Source of the DNA: JAEDES01 sp964616405
GTDB taxonomy: Bacteria; Bacillota_I; Bacilli_A; RF39; UBA660
DNA length: 11,395 nucleotides
Assembly: GCA_964616405.1 (NCBI GenBank)
Contig: CAZTRE010000038.1
Location: 1-11,395, forward strand
Reading direction: 5' to 3'
Position 1 is the stretch's first letter, and each line of letters starts with the position of its first letter. Both the position numbers and the translations under genes were made by a program. Shown here one piece after another: positions 1 through 6,425 of the stretch. The notes beneath the pieces are model-generated. The model did not search any database and was not told where the DNA came from. It saw only the letters and a list, made by a program, of their open reading frames with translations.

Positions 1-77
1 GGACCCTTAGCTCAGTTGGTTAGAGCATCCGGCTCATAACCGGGCGGTCACTGGTTCGAGTCCAGTAGGGTCCACCA
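1..77 (+). tRNA. tRNA with CAU anticodon, probably tRNA-Ile2 (lysidine type)
   Basis: A complete cloverleaf can be folded. The acceptor stem is 1-7 with 67-73, the D stem 10-13 with 23-26, the anticodon stem 28-32 with 40-44, and the T stem 50-54 with 62-66. The discriminator is A74 and CCA (75-77) is encoded. The anticodon CAT is at 35-37. CAU occurs in initiator Met, elongator Met and the minor Ile tRNA whose C34 TilS converts to lysidine to read AUA. The GGACC acceptor start and GGCTCATAACC anticodon arm resemble the Ile2 species of Bacillota and mycoplasmas as I remember them, so Ile2 is preferred over elongator Met. The C1-A72 mismatch typical of initiator tRNA is absent (G1-C73 here). 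The promoter lies upstream of the window. Confidence 0.93.
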
Positions 78-87
78 TTCATATTTT

Positions 88-172
88 GCGGGTATGGCGG
101 AATTGGCAGACGCGCTAGACTTAGGATCTAGTGCCGCAAGGCTTGCAGGTTCAACTCCTGTTACCCGCACCA
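88..172 (+). tRNA. tRNA-Leu (UAG)
   Basis: This is a class II tRNA of 85 bases with a long variable arm, as expected for leucine. The acceptor stem is 88-94 with 162-168. The anticodon stem 115-119 pairs with 127-131 around the loop 120-126, which places anticodon TAG at 122-124, reading CUN codons. The discriminator is A169 and CCA is encoded at 170-172. It lies 10 bases after the preceding tRNA with no promoter or terminator between them, so the two are almost certainly processed from one transcript. Confidence 0.96.
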
Positions 173-182
173 TATTGTTATT

Positions 183-216
183 AAGCTCGAAGAATTTACT
201 TCGAGTTTTAATTTTA
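183..216 (+). terminator. Rho-independent terminator of the tRNA operon
   Basis: A perfect inverted repeat pairs 183-192 with 199-208 (core CTCGAAG/CTTCGAG) around a six-base loop. The flanking A and T pairs extend the stem to ten base pairs, and a T-rich tail follows (TTTTAATTTTAT). It begins about ten bases after the tRNA-Leu CCA end, so it probably ends the tRNA transcript. Confidence 0.85.
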
Positions 217-231
217 TATAAGATAAAATAT

Positions 232-237
232 TATAAT
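232..237 (+). promoter_or_regulatory. Possible -10 element for the 271-822 gene
   Basis: A perfect TATAAT lies 33 bases upstream of the ATG and just downstream of the tRNA terminator. No good -35 is seen at 16-18 bases upstream (only AT-rich sequence around 207-214), and there is no TG extension. Since the terminator isolates this gene from the tRNAs, it needs its own promoter, and this is the best candidate. In DNA this AT-rich a TATAAT can occur by chance. Confidence 0.4.
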
Positions 238-270
238 ATTTATTGAACATAAGAAAGAGTGGAGTACAAA

Positions 271-822
271 ATGAAATTAGATATAAATTATGATTTAATA
301 GAAAAAATTAAAGAAGCCAATACAGGCATATCATTAGTAAATAGTAATAAAAGAGTACTTAAGCGTACAGCTTCTTGCATGCCAATTTGTGCTTTATTCA
401 ATATTGCTGATGGTAACCTAGGATTAATCATGATAGATATGTTTATGTTGAGCGGAATGTTTCTTTCAAATGAAACGTTAAAAATCATGCTCCTTAGAAA
501 TATTCGGCAAAAAATAGCCGAGCAAGACCTTAATGAACTTTTGGGCAAACTACAAACAATTGACGTAAGAACAAATTATGAAAATTTAACAGGTGCTAAT
601 TTATATAAAACAGAGTATAGTTTTAATAGTGATAAAAATCGTCTAGAGCAAAGGAAATACATTAACATTCCGGTAAGTGATAAGTGGGGTGTAAAAAACA
701 TATCTATTTGTCAAGAACATATGATAGGAAGTAAAGAATGGTCTTTATCAATCGGATCGCCTAAAGAACAAGAAAGCAAGGTATACTCCTTAGGAAGACG
801 CCGAGCAACTTCCGGAGCTTAG
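271..822 (+). CDS. Hypothetical protein of 183 residues, function unknown
   Basis: I do not recognise this family. The ATG at 271 is preferred over an in-frame GTG at 259 because GGAG at 261-264 sits six bases before the ATG, while the GTG has no ribosome site in front of it and overlaps that one. The protein starts with a charged amphipathic stretch (residues 1-32). A hydrophobic stretch at about 35-66 contains Cys36, Cys40 and a polar break (ADGN at 46-49), with a possible single membrane helix at about 50-65. The C-terminal two thirds is mixed charged and polar and ends in a basic tail with RRR at 176-178. There is no clear signal peptide or known catalytic motif. The gene is monocistronic, with terminators on both sides (183-216 and 844-868). 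Codon use resembles its neighbours. A real gene is likely given the ribosome site, length and flanking terminators. Confidence 0.72.
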   Translation: MKLDINYDLIEKIKEANTGISLVNSNKRVLKRTASCMPICALFNIADGNLGLIMIDMFMLSGMFLSNETLKIMLLRNIRQKIAEQDLNELLGKLQTIDVRTNYENLTGANLYKTEYSFNSDKNRLEQRKYINIPVSDKWGVKNISICQEHMIGSKEWSLSIGSPKEQESKVYSLGRRRATSGA

Positions 823-843
823 CCTCAATCCATTTTTAAATCT

Positions 844-868
844 AAAGAAGTGCTAACTTCTTTTTCTT
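844..868 (+). terminator. Rho-independent terminator after the 271-822 gene
   Basis: An eight-base-pair stem (844-851 with 856-863, AAAGAAGT/ACTTCTTT) closes a GCTA loop and runs into a T tract (TTTTTCTT to 868). It is 22 bases after the TAG stop and immediately before the promoter of the next gene. Confidence 0.8.
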
Positions 869-872
869 ATGA

Positions 873-901
873 TTGAAAATAAGTATTAAAAATGCTATAA
901 T
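873..901 (+). promoter_or_regulatory. Sigma-A-type promoter of the P-type ATPase gene
   Basis: A TTGAAA -35 (873-878), a spacer of exactly 17 bases and a perfect TATAAT -10 (896-901), preceded by TGC for an extended -10 (TGnTATAAT from 893), make this the best promoter in the window. The predicted start near 908 gives a leader of about 50 bases, in which I see no riboswitch-like fold. Confidence 0.85.
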
Positions 902-956
902 TAAAACTATAGTAGAATAGATAATTGTACCAATAGTGTGAAAAGGGAGAAAAAGT

Positions 957-3581
957 ATGGATAAAAAGTGGTATTCGCAAACAAAAAGTCAGATTCTAAA
1001 TGACTTAAAAACATCCGAAACCGGTTTAACAACTAAAGATGTCCAAAAAAGAATAACGAAATATGGTAAAAACGTATTACCCAAAAATAAAAAAGCAAGT
1101 ATTCTAGAAATCTTTTTGAAAGAGTTAATGAATCCTATCGAATTATTGCTTTTAATAGCCGTTATTGCCTCGTTTATGGCTGATGAACCAATTGAAGGCT
1201 ATGTCATAATTTCTATAGTATTAATTGACCTCATTATGGGAACATTTCAAGAATATAAAGCTAATAATACAGCTGAAGCTCTATCTAAATTAGTAACCGT
1301 TAAAAACAAAGTATTGCGAGACGGTGAAGAAACAATAGTTGATTCTTCTGAATTAGTTCCAGGAGATTTTGTTTTTCTAGAATCAGGTGATAAAATATCC
1401 GCAGATTTACGAATTATTGAGTCTCACAACTTCACAGTTGATGAATCAATACTAACCGGCGAATCATTAGCTGTTACCAAAAGTTCTAATGTTCTTTCAG
1501 AAAAAAAATTACCAATTCAAGAACAAACCAATATGTTGTTTTCTGGAACGTCTGTTGTTACAGGAAGAGCTAAAGCTATTGTTGTCGCAACAGCACTAAA
1601 AACTGAGCTTGGAAAGATTGCTGATACAATAAACAATACTAAGAAGGCCAAATCACCACTTACAATTAGAGTTGAAGAATTATCCAAACAGATTACTATC
1701 TTAATTGTTATTATAGCTGTCATTATAACCATCTTATTAGTAAGTAAGGGTCTACCCATACAAGATATTTTTTTATCAGTTGTGGCTTTAGCGGTCTCAG
1801 CTATGCCAGAGGGACTTCCACTAGCTTTAACCATGGCTTTGACAATTGCCTCCAATCATATGGCTAAACATAAAGTAGTCGCCAAGACACTACACTCAGT
1901 AGAGTCCCTTGGTAGTTGTACTGTGATTGCTTCTGATAAAACAGGAACTTTAACCGTTAATCAACAAACAGCAAAAAAAATTGTACTGCCTAATGGCGAT
2001 TTATATAATATCACAGGTGTTGGCTATGACAAGACCGGTCAAATAATTGGTGAAGATATCTCTAATGCTAAAGAACTTGCTTTCTTAGGTGTTATAAATA
2101 ACGAGGCTAATATTACGGCCCATGAATATTTTGGAGATTCTATTGATATTGCTTTCTTGGTTTTAGGTAAAAAGTTAAAAGTAAAAAATAATTCTATCAA
2201 AATATTAGATAGTATTCCATACGAATCAGAAAATAAATATTCTGCTGTCTTTTATGAAAAGAATGGCGAGACATATTGTACAGTCAAGGGTTCACTAGAA
2301 AAAATATTATCATTTTGTACAAAAAGCAATCTTGTTAGAAAATACGATCCTAAGATATTAGAAAATCAAAATGAAGAAATGGCTAAAGAAGGCCTTCGCG
2401 TTATCACTTTAGCTAACGGAAAAGTTCCCAAAAAAGATTCATATACAGAGCAGGATATAGAAAAACTCACCTTTATGGGAATGGTTGGTTTCATTGATCC
2501 AATCCGAAAAGAAGTAATACCTGCCATTAAAAAGTGTCGTACAGCAGGTATTAAAGTATTAATGATTACCGGGGATCATCCTTTAACCGCATTCGCAATC
2601 GCTAAAGATCTTAAATTAACTACAACTTATGACGAAGTAACTGCTGGAGAAGAAGTGGATGAGTATCTAGCTAAAGGAGAAGAAGCCTTTGATAAATTTA
2701 TTAAATCCAAAATAGTTTATACCCGCGTAACTCCACTCCAAAAGTTAGAAATAATAGAGTCTTTAAAAAGACAAGGTGAATTTGTCGCTGTAACAGGTGA
2801 CGGCGTAAACGATGCTCCGGCATTACGAAGTGCCAATATTGGTATTGCTATGGGAAGCGGAACAGATATTGCTAGAGAAACATCTAAAATGATCGTTTTG
2901 GATGATAACTTTAAATCAATAGTTAATGGTGTTCTAGAAGGAAGAGTTGCCTATGCCAATGTTCGTAAAATAATTTATTTCTTAATATCTTGCGGTATTT
3001 CAGAAGTGCTTTGTTTTGTACTCGCCACATTATGTAATATGGATATGCCTTTAGTAGCTATTCAGATATTATGGTTAAATGTTGTAACAGATGGTATTCA
3101 GGACTTATCACTATCCTTTGAACGGGCTGAAAATGATATAATGAAAGAACCGCCTAGAAACCCTAAAGAATCATTATTTGATAAATCATTGCTAGAACAA
3201 ACAATGTTTTCTGGTTTGTTTATAGGCTTATTACTATTTGGACTATGGTACTATTTAGTTAATATTGTTATGATGGATACAGCTACTGCTCGTGGTTACG
3301 TAATGACTTTAATGGTATTTATTCAAAATATACATGTGTTTAATTGCCGTAGTGAAAAAAAATCAGCTTTTTCAATACCACTAAAAAACAATAAACTGGT
3401 TGTTTGGGGAGTATTAATTTCTATTGCTTTACAAATAATCGTTATGGAAGTAGATATTTTAGCTAAATTGCTTCAGACCGTATCAATTCCGATCATGCAT
3501 TTGGCCGGGCTATTTGCTTTTGCTCTAGTAATTTTAATTGTCGTAGAAGCATATAAGAAAATTAAATTTCGCCATGAATAA
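957..3581 (+). CDS. P2-type cation-transporting ATPase, probably calcium
   Basis: This 874-residue integral membrane pump should use ATP to move a cation, most likely exporting Ca2+, across the cytoplasmic membrane. Motifs appear in family order: the N-terminal cation-ATPase domain (about 1-70), the actuator loop TGES at 167-170, M4 PEGLP at 284-288, the phosphorylated Asp327 in DKTGTLT, the nucleotide-binding domain (about 340-530), the hinge TGDGVNDAP at 613-621, and a C-terminal set of helices M5-M10. Of the ligands known in SERCA, the M4 Glu (285), the M5 Glu (683) and the M6 Asn/Thr/Asp (708, 711, 712) are present, but the M5 Asn is a Gly here (680). The site II pattern is kept and site I is altered, so one ion per cycle or another cation is possible. 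The M6 sequence TDGIQDLSLSFE belongs to a bacterial subgroup without settled specificity. The start is supported by AAGGGAGA at 942-949. A near-consensus promoter lies directly upstream. Confidence 0.93.
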   Translation: MDKKWYSQTKSQILNDLKTSETGLTTKDVQKRITKYGKNVLPKNKKASILEIFLKELMNPIELLLLIAVIASFMADEPIEGYVIISIVLIDLIMGTFQEYKANNTAEALSKLVTVKNKVLRDGEETIVDSSELVPGDFVFLESGDKISADLRIIESHNFTVDESILTGESLAVTKSSNVLSEKKLPIQEQTNMLFSGTSVVTGRAKAIVVATALKTELGKIADTINNTKKAKSPLTIRVEELSKQITILIVIIAVIITILLVSKGLPIQDIFLSVVALAVSAMPEGLPLALTMALTIASNHMAKHKVVAKTLHSVESLGSCTVIASDKTGTLTVNQQTAKKIVLPNGDLYNITGVGYDKTGQIIGEDISNAKELAFLGVINNEANITAHEYFGDSIDIAFLVLGKKLKVKNNSIKILDSIPYESENKYSAVFYEKNGETYCTVKGSLEKILSFCTKSNLVRKYDPKILENQNEEMAKEGLRVITLANGKVPKKDSYTEQDIEKLTFMGMVGFIDPIRKEVIPAIKKCRTAGIKVLMITGDHPLTAFAIAKDLKLTTTYDEVTAGEEVDEYLAKGEEAFDKFIKSKIVYTRVTPLQKLEIIESLKRQGEFVAVTGDGVNDAPALRSANIGIAMGSGTDIARETSKMIVLDDNFKSIVNGVLEGRVAYANVRKIIYFLISCGISEVLCFVLATLCNMDMPLVAIQILWLNVVTDGIQDLSLSFERAENDIMKEPPRNPKESLFDKSLLEQTMFSGLFIGLLLFGLWYYLVNIVMMDTATARGYVMTLMVFIQNIHVFNCRSEKKSAFSIPLKNNKLVVWGVLISIALQIIVMEVDILAKLLQTVSIPIMHLAGLFAFALVILIVVEAYKKIKFRHE

Positions 3582-3587
3582 TAAATA

Positions 3588-3596
3588 TGATATAAT
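3588..3596 (+). promoter_or_regulatory. Extended -10 promoter for the tkt operon
   Basis: TGATATAAT fits the TGnTATAAT extended -10 consensus exactly and starts six bases after the ATPase stop codon. The -35 region at 3568-3573 (TTCGCC) is poor, as is common for extended -10 promoters. The predicted start near 3603 gives a leader of under 20 bases that still includes the AAAGGAG ribosome site at 3606-3612. No terminator is visible after the ATPase gene, so readthrough may add to expression. Confidence 0.6.
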
Positions 3597-3620
3597 AACC
3601 TATACAAAGGAGTGACAAAA

Positions 3621-5600
3621 ATGTTAATAGAAAGACAAGACGGAAGTGAAATAAACCAAACAAGAATTGTTGATCAATTAAGATGTCTTGGCATTGATAT
3701 GATTGATGAAGCTAAAAGTGGTCATCCAGGAATTGTTCTTGGAGCAGCCCCAATCATATATACGTTATATGCCCATCACTTAAATTTTGACCCAACCAAT
3801 CCAAACTTTTTTAACCGAGATCGATTTGTAATGTCTGCCGGTCATGGTTCCGCATTATTATATGCAACTCTATATATGGCTGGTTTTGATCTTACCTTGG
3901 AAGATTTAAAAGCATTCCGTCAGATAGATTCCAAAACACCAGGTCATCCAGAATACAAAAAGACGCCAGGCGTTGATACAACGACAGGACCACTTGGTCA
4001 AGGCATTGCTACAGCCGTAGGTATGGCAATGGCCGAGGCTAATCTAAATGCTAGATATAAAATAGTTGATCACTATACATACTGTTTATGTGGCGATGGA
4101 GATTTAATGGAAGGTATTAGTTATGAAGCCTTATCATTAGCCGGTACTCATAAATTAAACAAATTAATTGTTTTATATGATTCCAACGATGTTTCCCTAG
4201 ATGGAAAGACATCTCTTACTTTTACCGAAAATGTAGCCATGCGATTTGTATCAATGGGATGGAATGTCATTTCAGTAACTGATGGTGATAATATCGAAGC
4301 CATAGATAAAGCTATAGAAGAAGCCCATGCAAGCGCTGATAAGCCAACTTTAATCGAAATAAAAACAACAATTGGTAAACACTCAATGCTTCAAGGAACG
4401 TCTGCTGTACATGGGTCGCCTTTAACCAAAGAAGATATCACAAATATTAAAGAAAAATTAAAAATAAGAGATATCCCATTCGCAATTTCTCAAAATGTCA
4501 GTGATGATTTTCGTTATATTATAAATAAACGTTGTAAAAATATTGTTAAAGAGTTTGAAACAAAGTTAAGAAATGCTAAAGATGAAGTAAAAAATGAATT
4601 AGAATATTTTATGGGAGAAGATAAATCAATTACTTTAAAAGAATTATTTTATGAACCCCCAGTTGATAAGACTGAAGAATCACCTCGGATAACTTCATCA
4701 AAACTATTAAATACAATTGTTCCACAATTCCCATATATTATTGGAGGAAGTGCTGACTTATTTGCCGCCAATAAAACCTATATTAAAGATGTAGGTGATT
4801 TCTCAAGTACTGATTACTTAGGTAAAAACATTTTCTTTGGAGTTAGAGAGCATGCCATGGGAGCCATAGCTAATGGTCTAGCCCTACATGGCTTTAGACC
4901 ATACATCTCTACATTCTTAAGTTTTGCTGATTACTTAAAACCAGCTATGCGCCTTGCTTGTATGATGGACCTGCCAGTAACTTATATCTTTACGCACGAT
5001 TCGATCAGTGTAGGAGAAGACGGGCCAACCCATCAACCAGTAGAACAACTATTGTCACTTCGTACCATGCCTAATATGGATGTATTTAGACCAGCTGATA
5101 CTAATGAAGTAATTGGTGCTTACAAAGCAATTCTAGATAAAAAATCTGGCCCAGCGGCTATCTGCTTATCTAGAAATACACTTCCAATTTTAGAAACAGC
5201 CAAAGCCAATGAAGTAAACAAAGGTGGTTATATAATTTATGATTCTCCAAATAAACCTCAAGGAATCGTCATAGCTACAGGTGAGGAGGTATCTCTATCA
5301 ATAGAAGTTGCTAAACGATTGAGAACTAAAGGAATTGATATTCGTATTGTTTCCATGCCAAATCTTCATCGCTTTTTAAAACAAGATGCTGAATATATAG
5401 AAGAAATTCTTCCTGTAGAAGTCCGTAAAATAGTAGTTGAAGCGGCCTCATCATTCTCATGGCATCGTCTAATATTTAATAGTAAATATCTTATTACCTT
5501 AGATGAATATGGAACTAGTGGCAAAAAACAAGATGTTTATCAAAAATATGGTTTTGATATAGATTCGTTAGAAGAAAAAATTGAAAATTTACTTAAATAA
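3621..5600 (+). CDS. tkt: Transketolase
   Basis: This is a thiamine-diphosphate enzyme of the non-oxidative pentose phosphate pathway, moving two-carbon units between sugar phosphates in the cytosol. It has 659 residues, normal for the family. Visible active-site elements include His35 (SGHPG), His75 (GHGS), His109, the ThDP/metal motif GDGD at 158-161 with Asn189 downstream, catalytic Glu410 (GVREHAMG), His459 (THDS) and His471 (GPTHQP). Spacing matches the E. coli enzyme closely (Glu411, His473). The order is the pyrophosphate domain (about 1-320), the pyrimidine domain (about 350-520) and a C-terminal domain. ATG 3621 is chosen because AAAGGAG (3606-3612) lies eight bases before it; an in-frame GTG at 3612 overlaps that ribosome site. 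The sirA and yneF genes follow, as in B. subtilis. Confidence 0.97.
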   Translation: MLIERQDGSEINQTRIVDQLRCLGIDMIDEAKSGHPGIVLGAAPIIYTLYAHHLNFDPTNPNFFNRDRFVMSAGHGSALLYATLYMAGFDLTLEDLKAFRQIDSKTPGHPEYKKTPGVDTTTGPLGQGIATAVGMAMAEANLNARYKIVDHYTYCLCGDGDLMEGISYEALSLAGTHKLNKLIVLYDSNDVSLDGKTSLTFTENVAMRFVSMGWNVISVTDGDNIEAIDKAIEEAHASADKPTLIEIKTTIGKHSMLQGTSAVHGSPLTKEDITNIKEKLKIRDIPFAISQNVSDDFRYIINKRCKNIVKEFETKLRNAKDEVKNELEYFMGEDKSITLKELFYEPPVDKTEESPRITSSKLLNTIVPQFPYIIGGSADLFAANKTYIKDVGDFSSTDYLGKNIFFGVREHAMGAIANGLALHGFRPYISTFLSFADYLKPAMRLACMMDLPVTYIFTHDSISVGEDGPTHQPVEQLLSLRTMPNMDVFRPADTNEVIGAYKAILDKKSGPAAICLSRNTLPILETAKANEVNKGGYIIYDSPNKPQGIVIATGEEVSLSIEVAKRLRTKGIDIRIVSMPNLHRFLKQDAEYIEEILPVEVRKIVVEAASSFSWHRLIFNSKYLITLDEYGTSGKKQDVYQKYGFDIDSLEEKIENLLK

Positions 5601-5637
5601 GACATAAATAGACTTTTTAACGTGTTACCTTAATTAT

Positions 5638-5643
5638 GGTGAT
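5638..5643 (+). promoter_or_regulatory. Shifted ribosome binding site (GGTGAT) of the sirA-like gene
   Basis: GGTGAT lies only three bases before the ATG at 5647. It matches the downstream part of the full consensus AAGGAGGTGATC, which explains the short spacing. The uvrC gene uses the same register (AGGTGATC at 6416-6423, two bases before its ATG), so this organism apparently uses this half of the anti-Shine-Dalgarno sequence regularly. Confidence 0.65.
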
Positions 5644-5646
5644 AAT

Positions 5647-6099
5647 ATGAAAGTCTATTTTATTTTTGATATTAAAGAGGAATTTATGAAATTATATATG
5701 GACAACCCAAGAGTTCTATATGGTATTTTAAAACAAATATATTATTTAGATCGAGAAGAAGTATCGTTCGGTTATAATCTTTTTTCTCAATTAACAAATC
5801 AAATTAATAAAAGCGAGATTGATCGAAAACTATTTCTAAAATTTCATCAAGATATACCATATTCAAAAAAAGGTAATACGCACTACATAAACAACTTATA
5901 TAAAGACGAGATCAGTCGCCTTATTATCAAAAAAAGTTATATTCGTTTAGAAACTGAACAAAATTTTTCTACCTTTTTTTCAATTTTAAAGAATTTTTCT
6001 AATAATTTTTTTGTTTGTGATTTTGACACTTTAGATTACTTTTTTTTATCAATAGACAAAGAAAATCCTAAATTATCACTTCAAACATATACTATTTAA
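5647..6099 (+). CDS. sirA: SirA-family protein (predicted inhibitor of DnaA)
   Basis: The 150-residue product matches B. subtilis SirA (formerly YneE, 148 residues) in length and position between tkt and yneF. It also aligns with my recollection of that sequence at the N terminus: a short beta-strand-like start, then IKEEF (residues 9-13) with Tyr17, the same spacing as IKEEF and Tyr18 in B. subtilis. A later aromatic-rich region has the pattern F-x-V-x-D-F near 122-126, near the B. subtilis segment LAVDF. SirA in B. subtilis binds domain I of DnaA and blocks re-initiation of replication when sporulation starts. Whether this protein has a sporulation role is unknown, because nothing else in the window speaks to sporulation. 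Expression is probably by readthrough from tkt, 46 bases upstream; I see no convincing promoter or Spo0A box. The 3' half has three T tracts of 7-8 bases that encode Phe-rich segments. Confidence 0.8.
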   Translation: MKVYFIFDIKEEFMKLYMDNPRVLYGILKQIYYLDREEVSFGYNLFSQLTNQINKSEIDRKLFLKFHQDIPYSKKGNTHYINNLYKDEISRLIIKKSYIRLETEQNFSTFFSILKNFSNNFFVCDFDTLDYFFLSIDKENPKLSLQTYTI

Positions 6100-6109
6100 T
6101 AATTAAGTC

Positions 6110-6138
6110 TTGTTTTAGTAATTTAATTCCTGTACAAT
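6110..6138 (+). promoter_or_regulatory. Probable promoter of yneF
   Basis: TTGTTT (6110-6115), a 17-base spacer and TACAAT (6133-6138) resemble a sigma-A promoter. The predicted start near 6145 would coincide with the AAGGAG ribosome site (6145-6150), leaving a very short leader. This would let yneF be expressed apart from tkt and sirA. Confidence 0.5.
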
Positions 6139-6159
6139 ATAACTAAGGAGATGAGTTAA

Positions 6160-6369
6160 ATGTTACATGATATAATGTTAGTTGTAGTAGGTCTTCTTAT
6201 TGGTGCTGTAGCGGGTTTCTTTATTGCGAGAACGCTAATGCAAAAATACCTAAAAAAGAATCCACCTATCAATGAAGATATGATTAAAACCTTAATGATG
6301 CAAATGGGTAGAAAGCCAAATCAAAAACAAATTAATCAAATGATGAAGGCTATGGAAAAGTATCAATAA
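6160..6369 (+). CDS. yneF: Small membrane protein, YneF/UPF0154 family
   Basis: This 69-residue protein has one N-terminal membrane helix (about residues 5-25, Gly- and Val-rich, ending FFIAR) followed by a short cytoplasmic tail. The tail contains the family signature KKNPPINE (33-40), then a MMMQMG-like stretch and QINQMMKAM (57-65). It matches B. subtilis YneF (about 72 residues) in sequence and in its place after tkt and sirA. The family's molecular function is not established to my knowledge. The ATG at 6160 is supported by AAGGAG at 6145-6150. The stop codon is part of the downstream terminator hairpin. Confidence 0.93.
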   Translation: MLHDIMLVVVGLLIGAVAGFFIARTLMQKYLKKNPPINEDMIKTLMMQMGRKPNQKQINQMMKAMEKYQ

Positions 6370-6389
6370 GACTGCAAAAGTCTTTTTTT
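6367..6389 (+). terminator. Rho-independent terminator after yneF
   Basis: A six-base-pair stem (6368-6373 AAGACT with 6379-6384 AGTCTT) and a five-base loop are followed by a run of seven T residues (6383-6389). The hairpin begins inside the yneF TAA stop. It is short, but the T run is uninterrupted, and it separates the tkt operon from the uvrC promoter. Confidence 0.75.
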
Positions 6390-6401
6390 CTTTGGAAAAA
6401 A

Positions 6402-6410
6402 TGATATAAT
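6402..6410 (+). promoter_or_regulatory. Extended -10 promoter for uvrC
   Basis: TGATATAAT is identical to the element before tkt. The -35 position falls in the T tract of the terminator and is poor. The predicted start near 6417 falls inside the AGGTGATC ribosome site, so the mRNA leader would be only about nine bases. Confidence 0.6.
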
Positions 6411-6425
6411 AAAATAGGTGATCGC

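Noticed and set aside
88..172. tRNA-Leu as a possible phage or island attachment site
   Set aside because: I saw no repeat of the tRNA 3' end downstream in the window and no integrase gene.
288..548. Minus-strand open frame opposite the 271-822 gene
   Set aside because: The plus-strand gene has a ribosome site and flanking terminators in its own direction. The antisense frame has none of these.
902..956. Possible riboswitch in the leader of the ATPase gene
   Set aside because: The leader is only about 50 bases and shows no strong stem or terminator/anti-terminator pair.
1517..1855. A 112-codon open frame on the minus strand inside the ATPase gene
   Set aside because: It lies wholly within a well-conserved coding region, overlapping M3-M4 of the pump. 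Its sequence is low-complexity antisense and has no convincing ribosome site.
3612..3620. GTG at 3612 as the tkt start
   Set aside because: It overlaps the AAAGGAG ribosome site that is ideally spaced for the ATG at 3621.
5601..5646. Possible terminator between tkt and the sirA-like gene
   Set aside because: There is a T run (GACTTTTTAA) but no stable hairpin before it, so readthrough is more likely.
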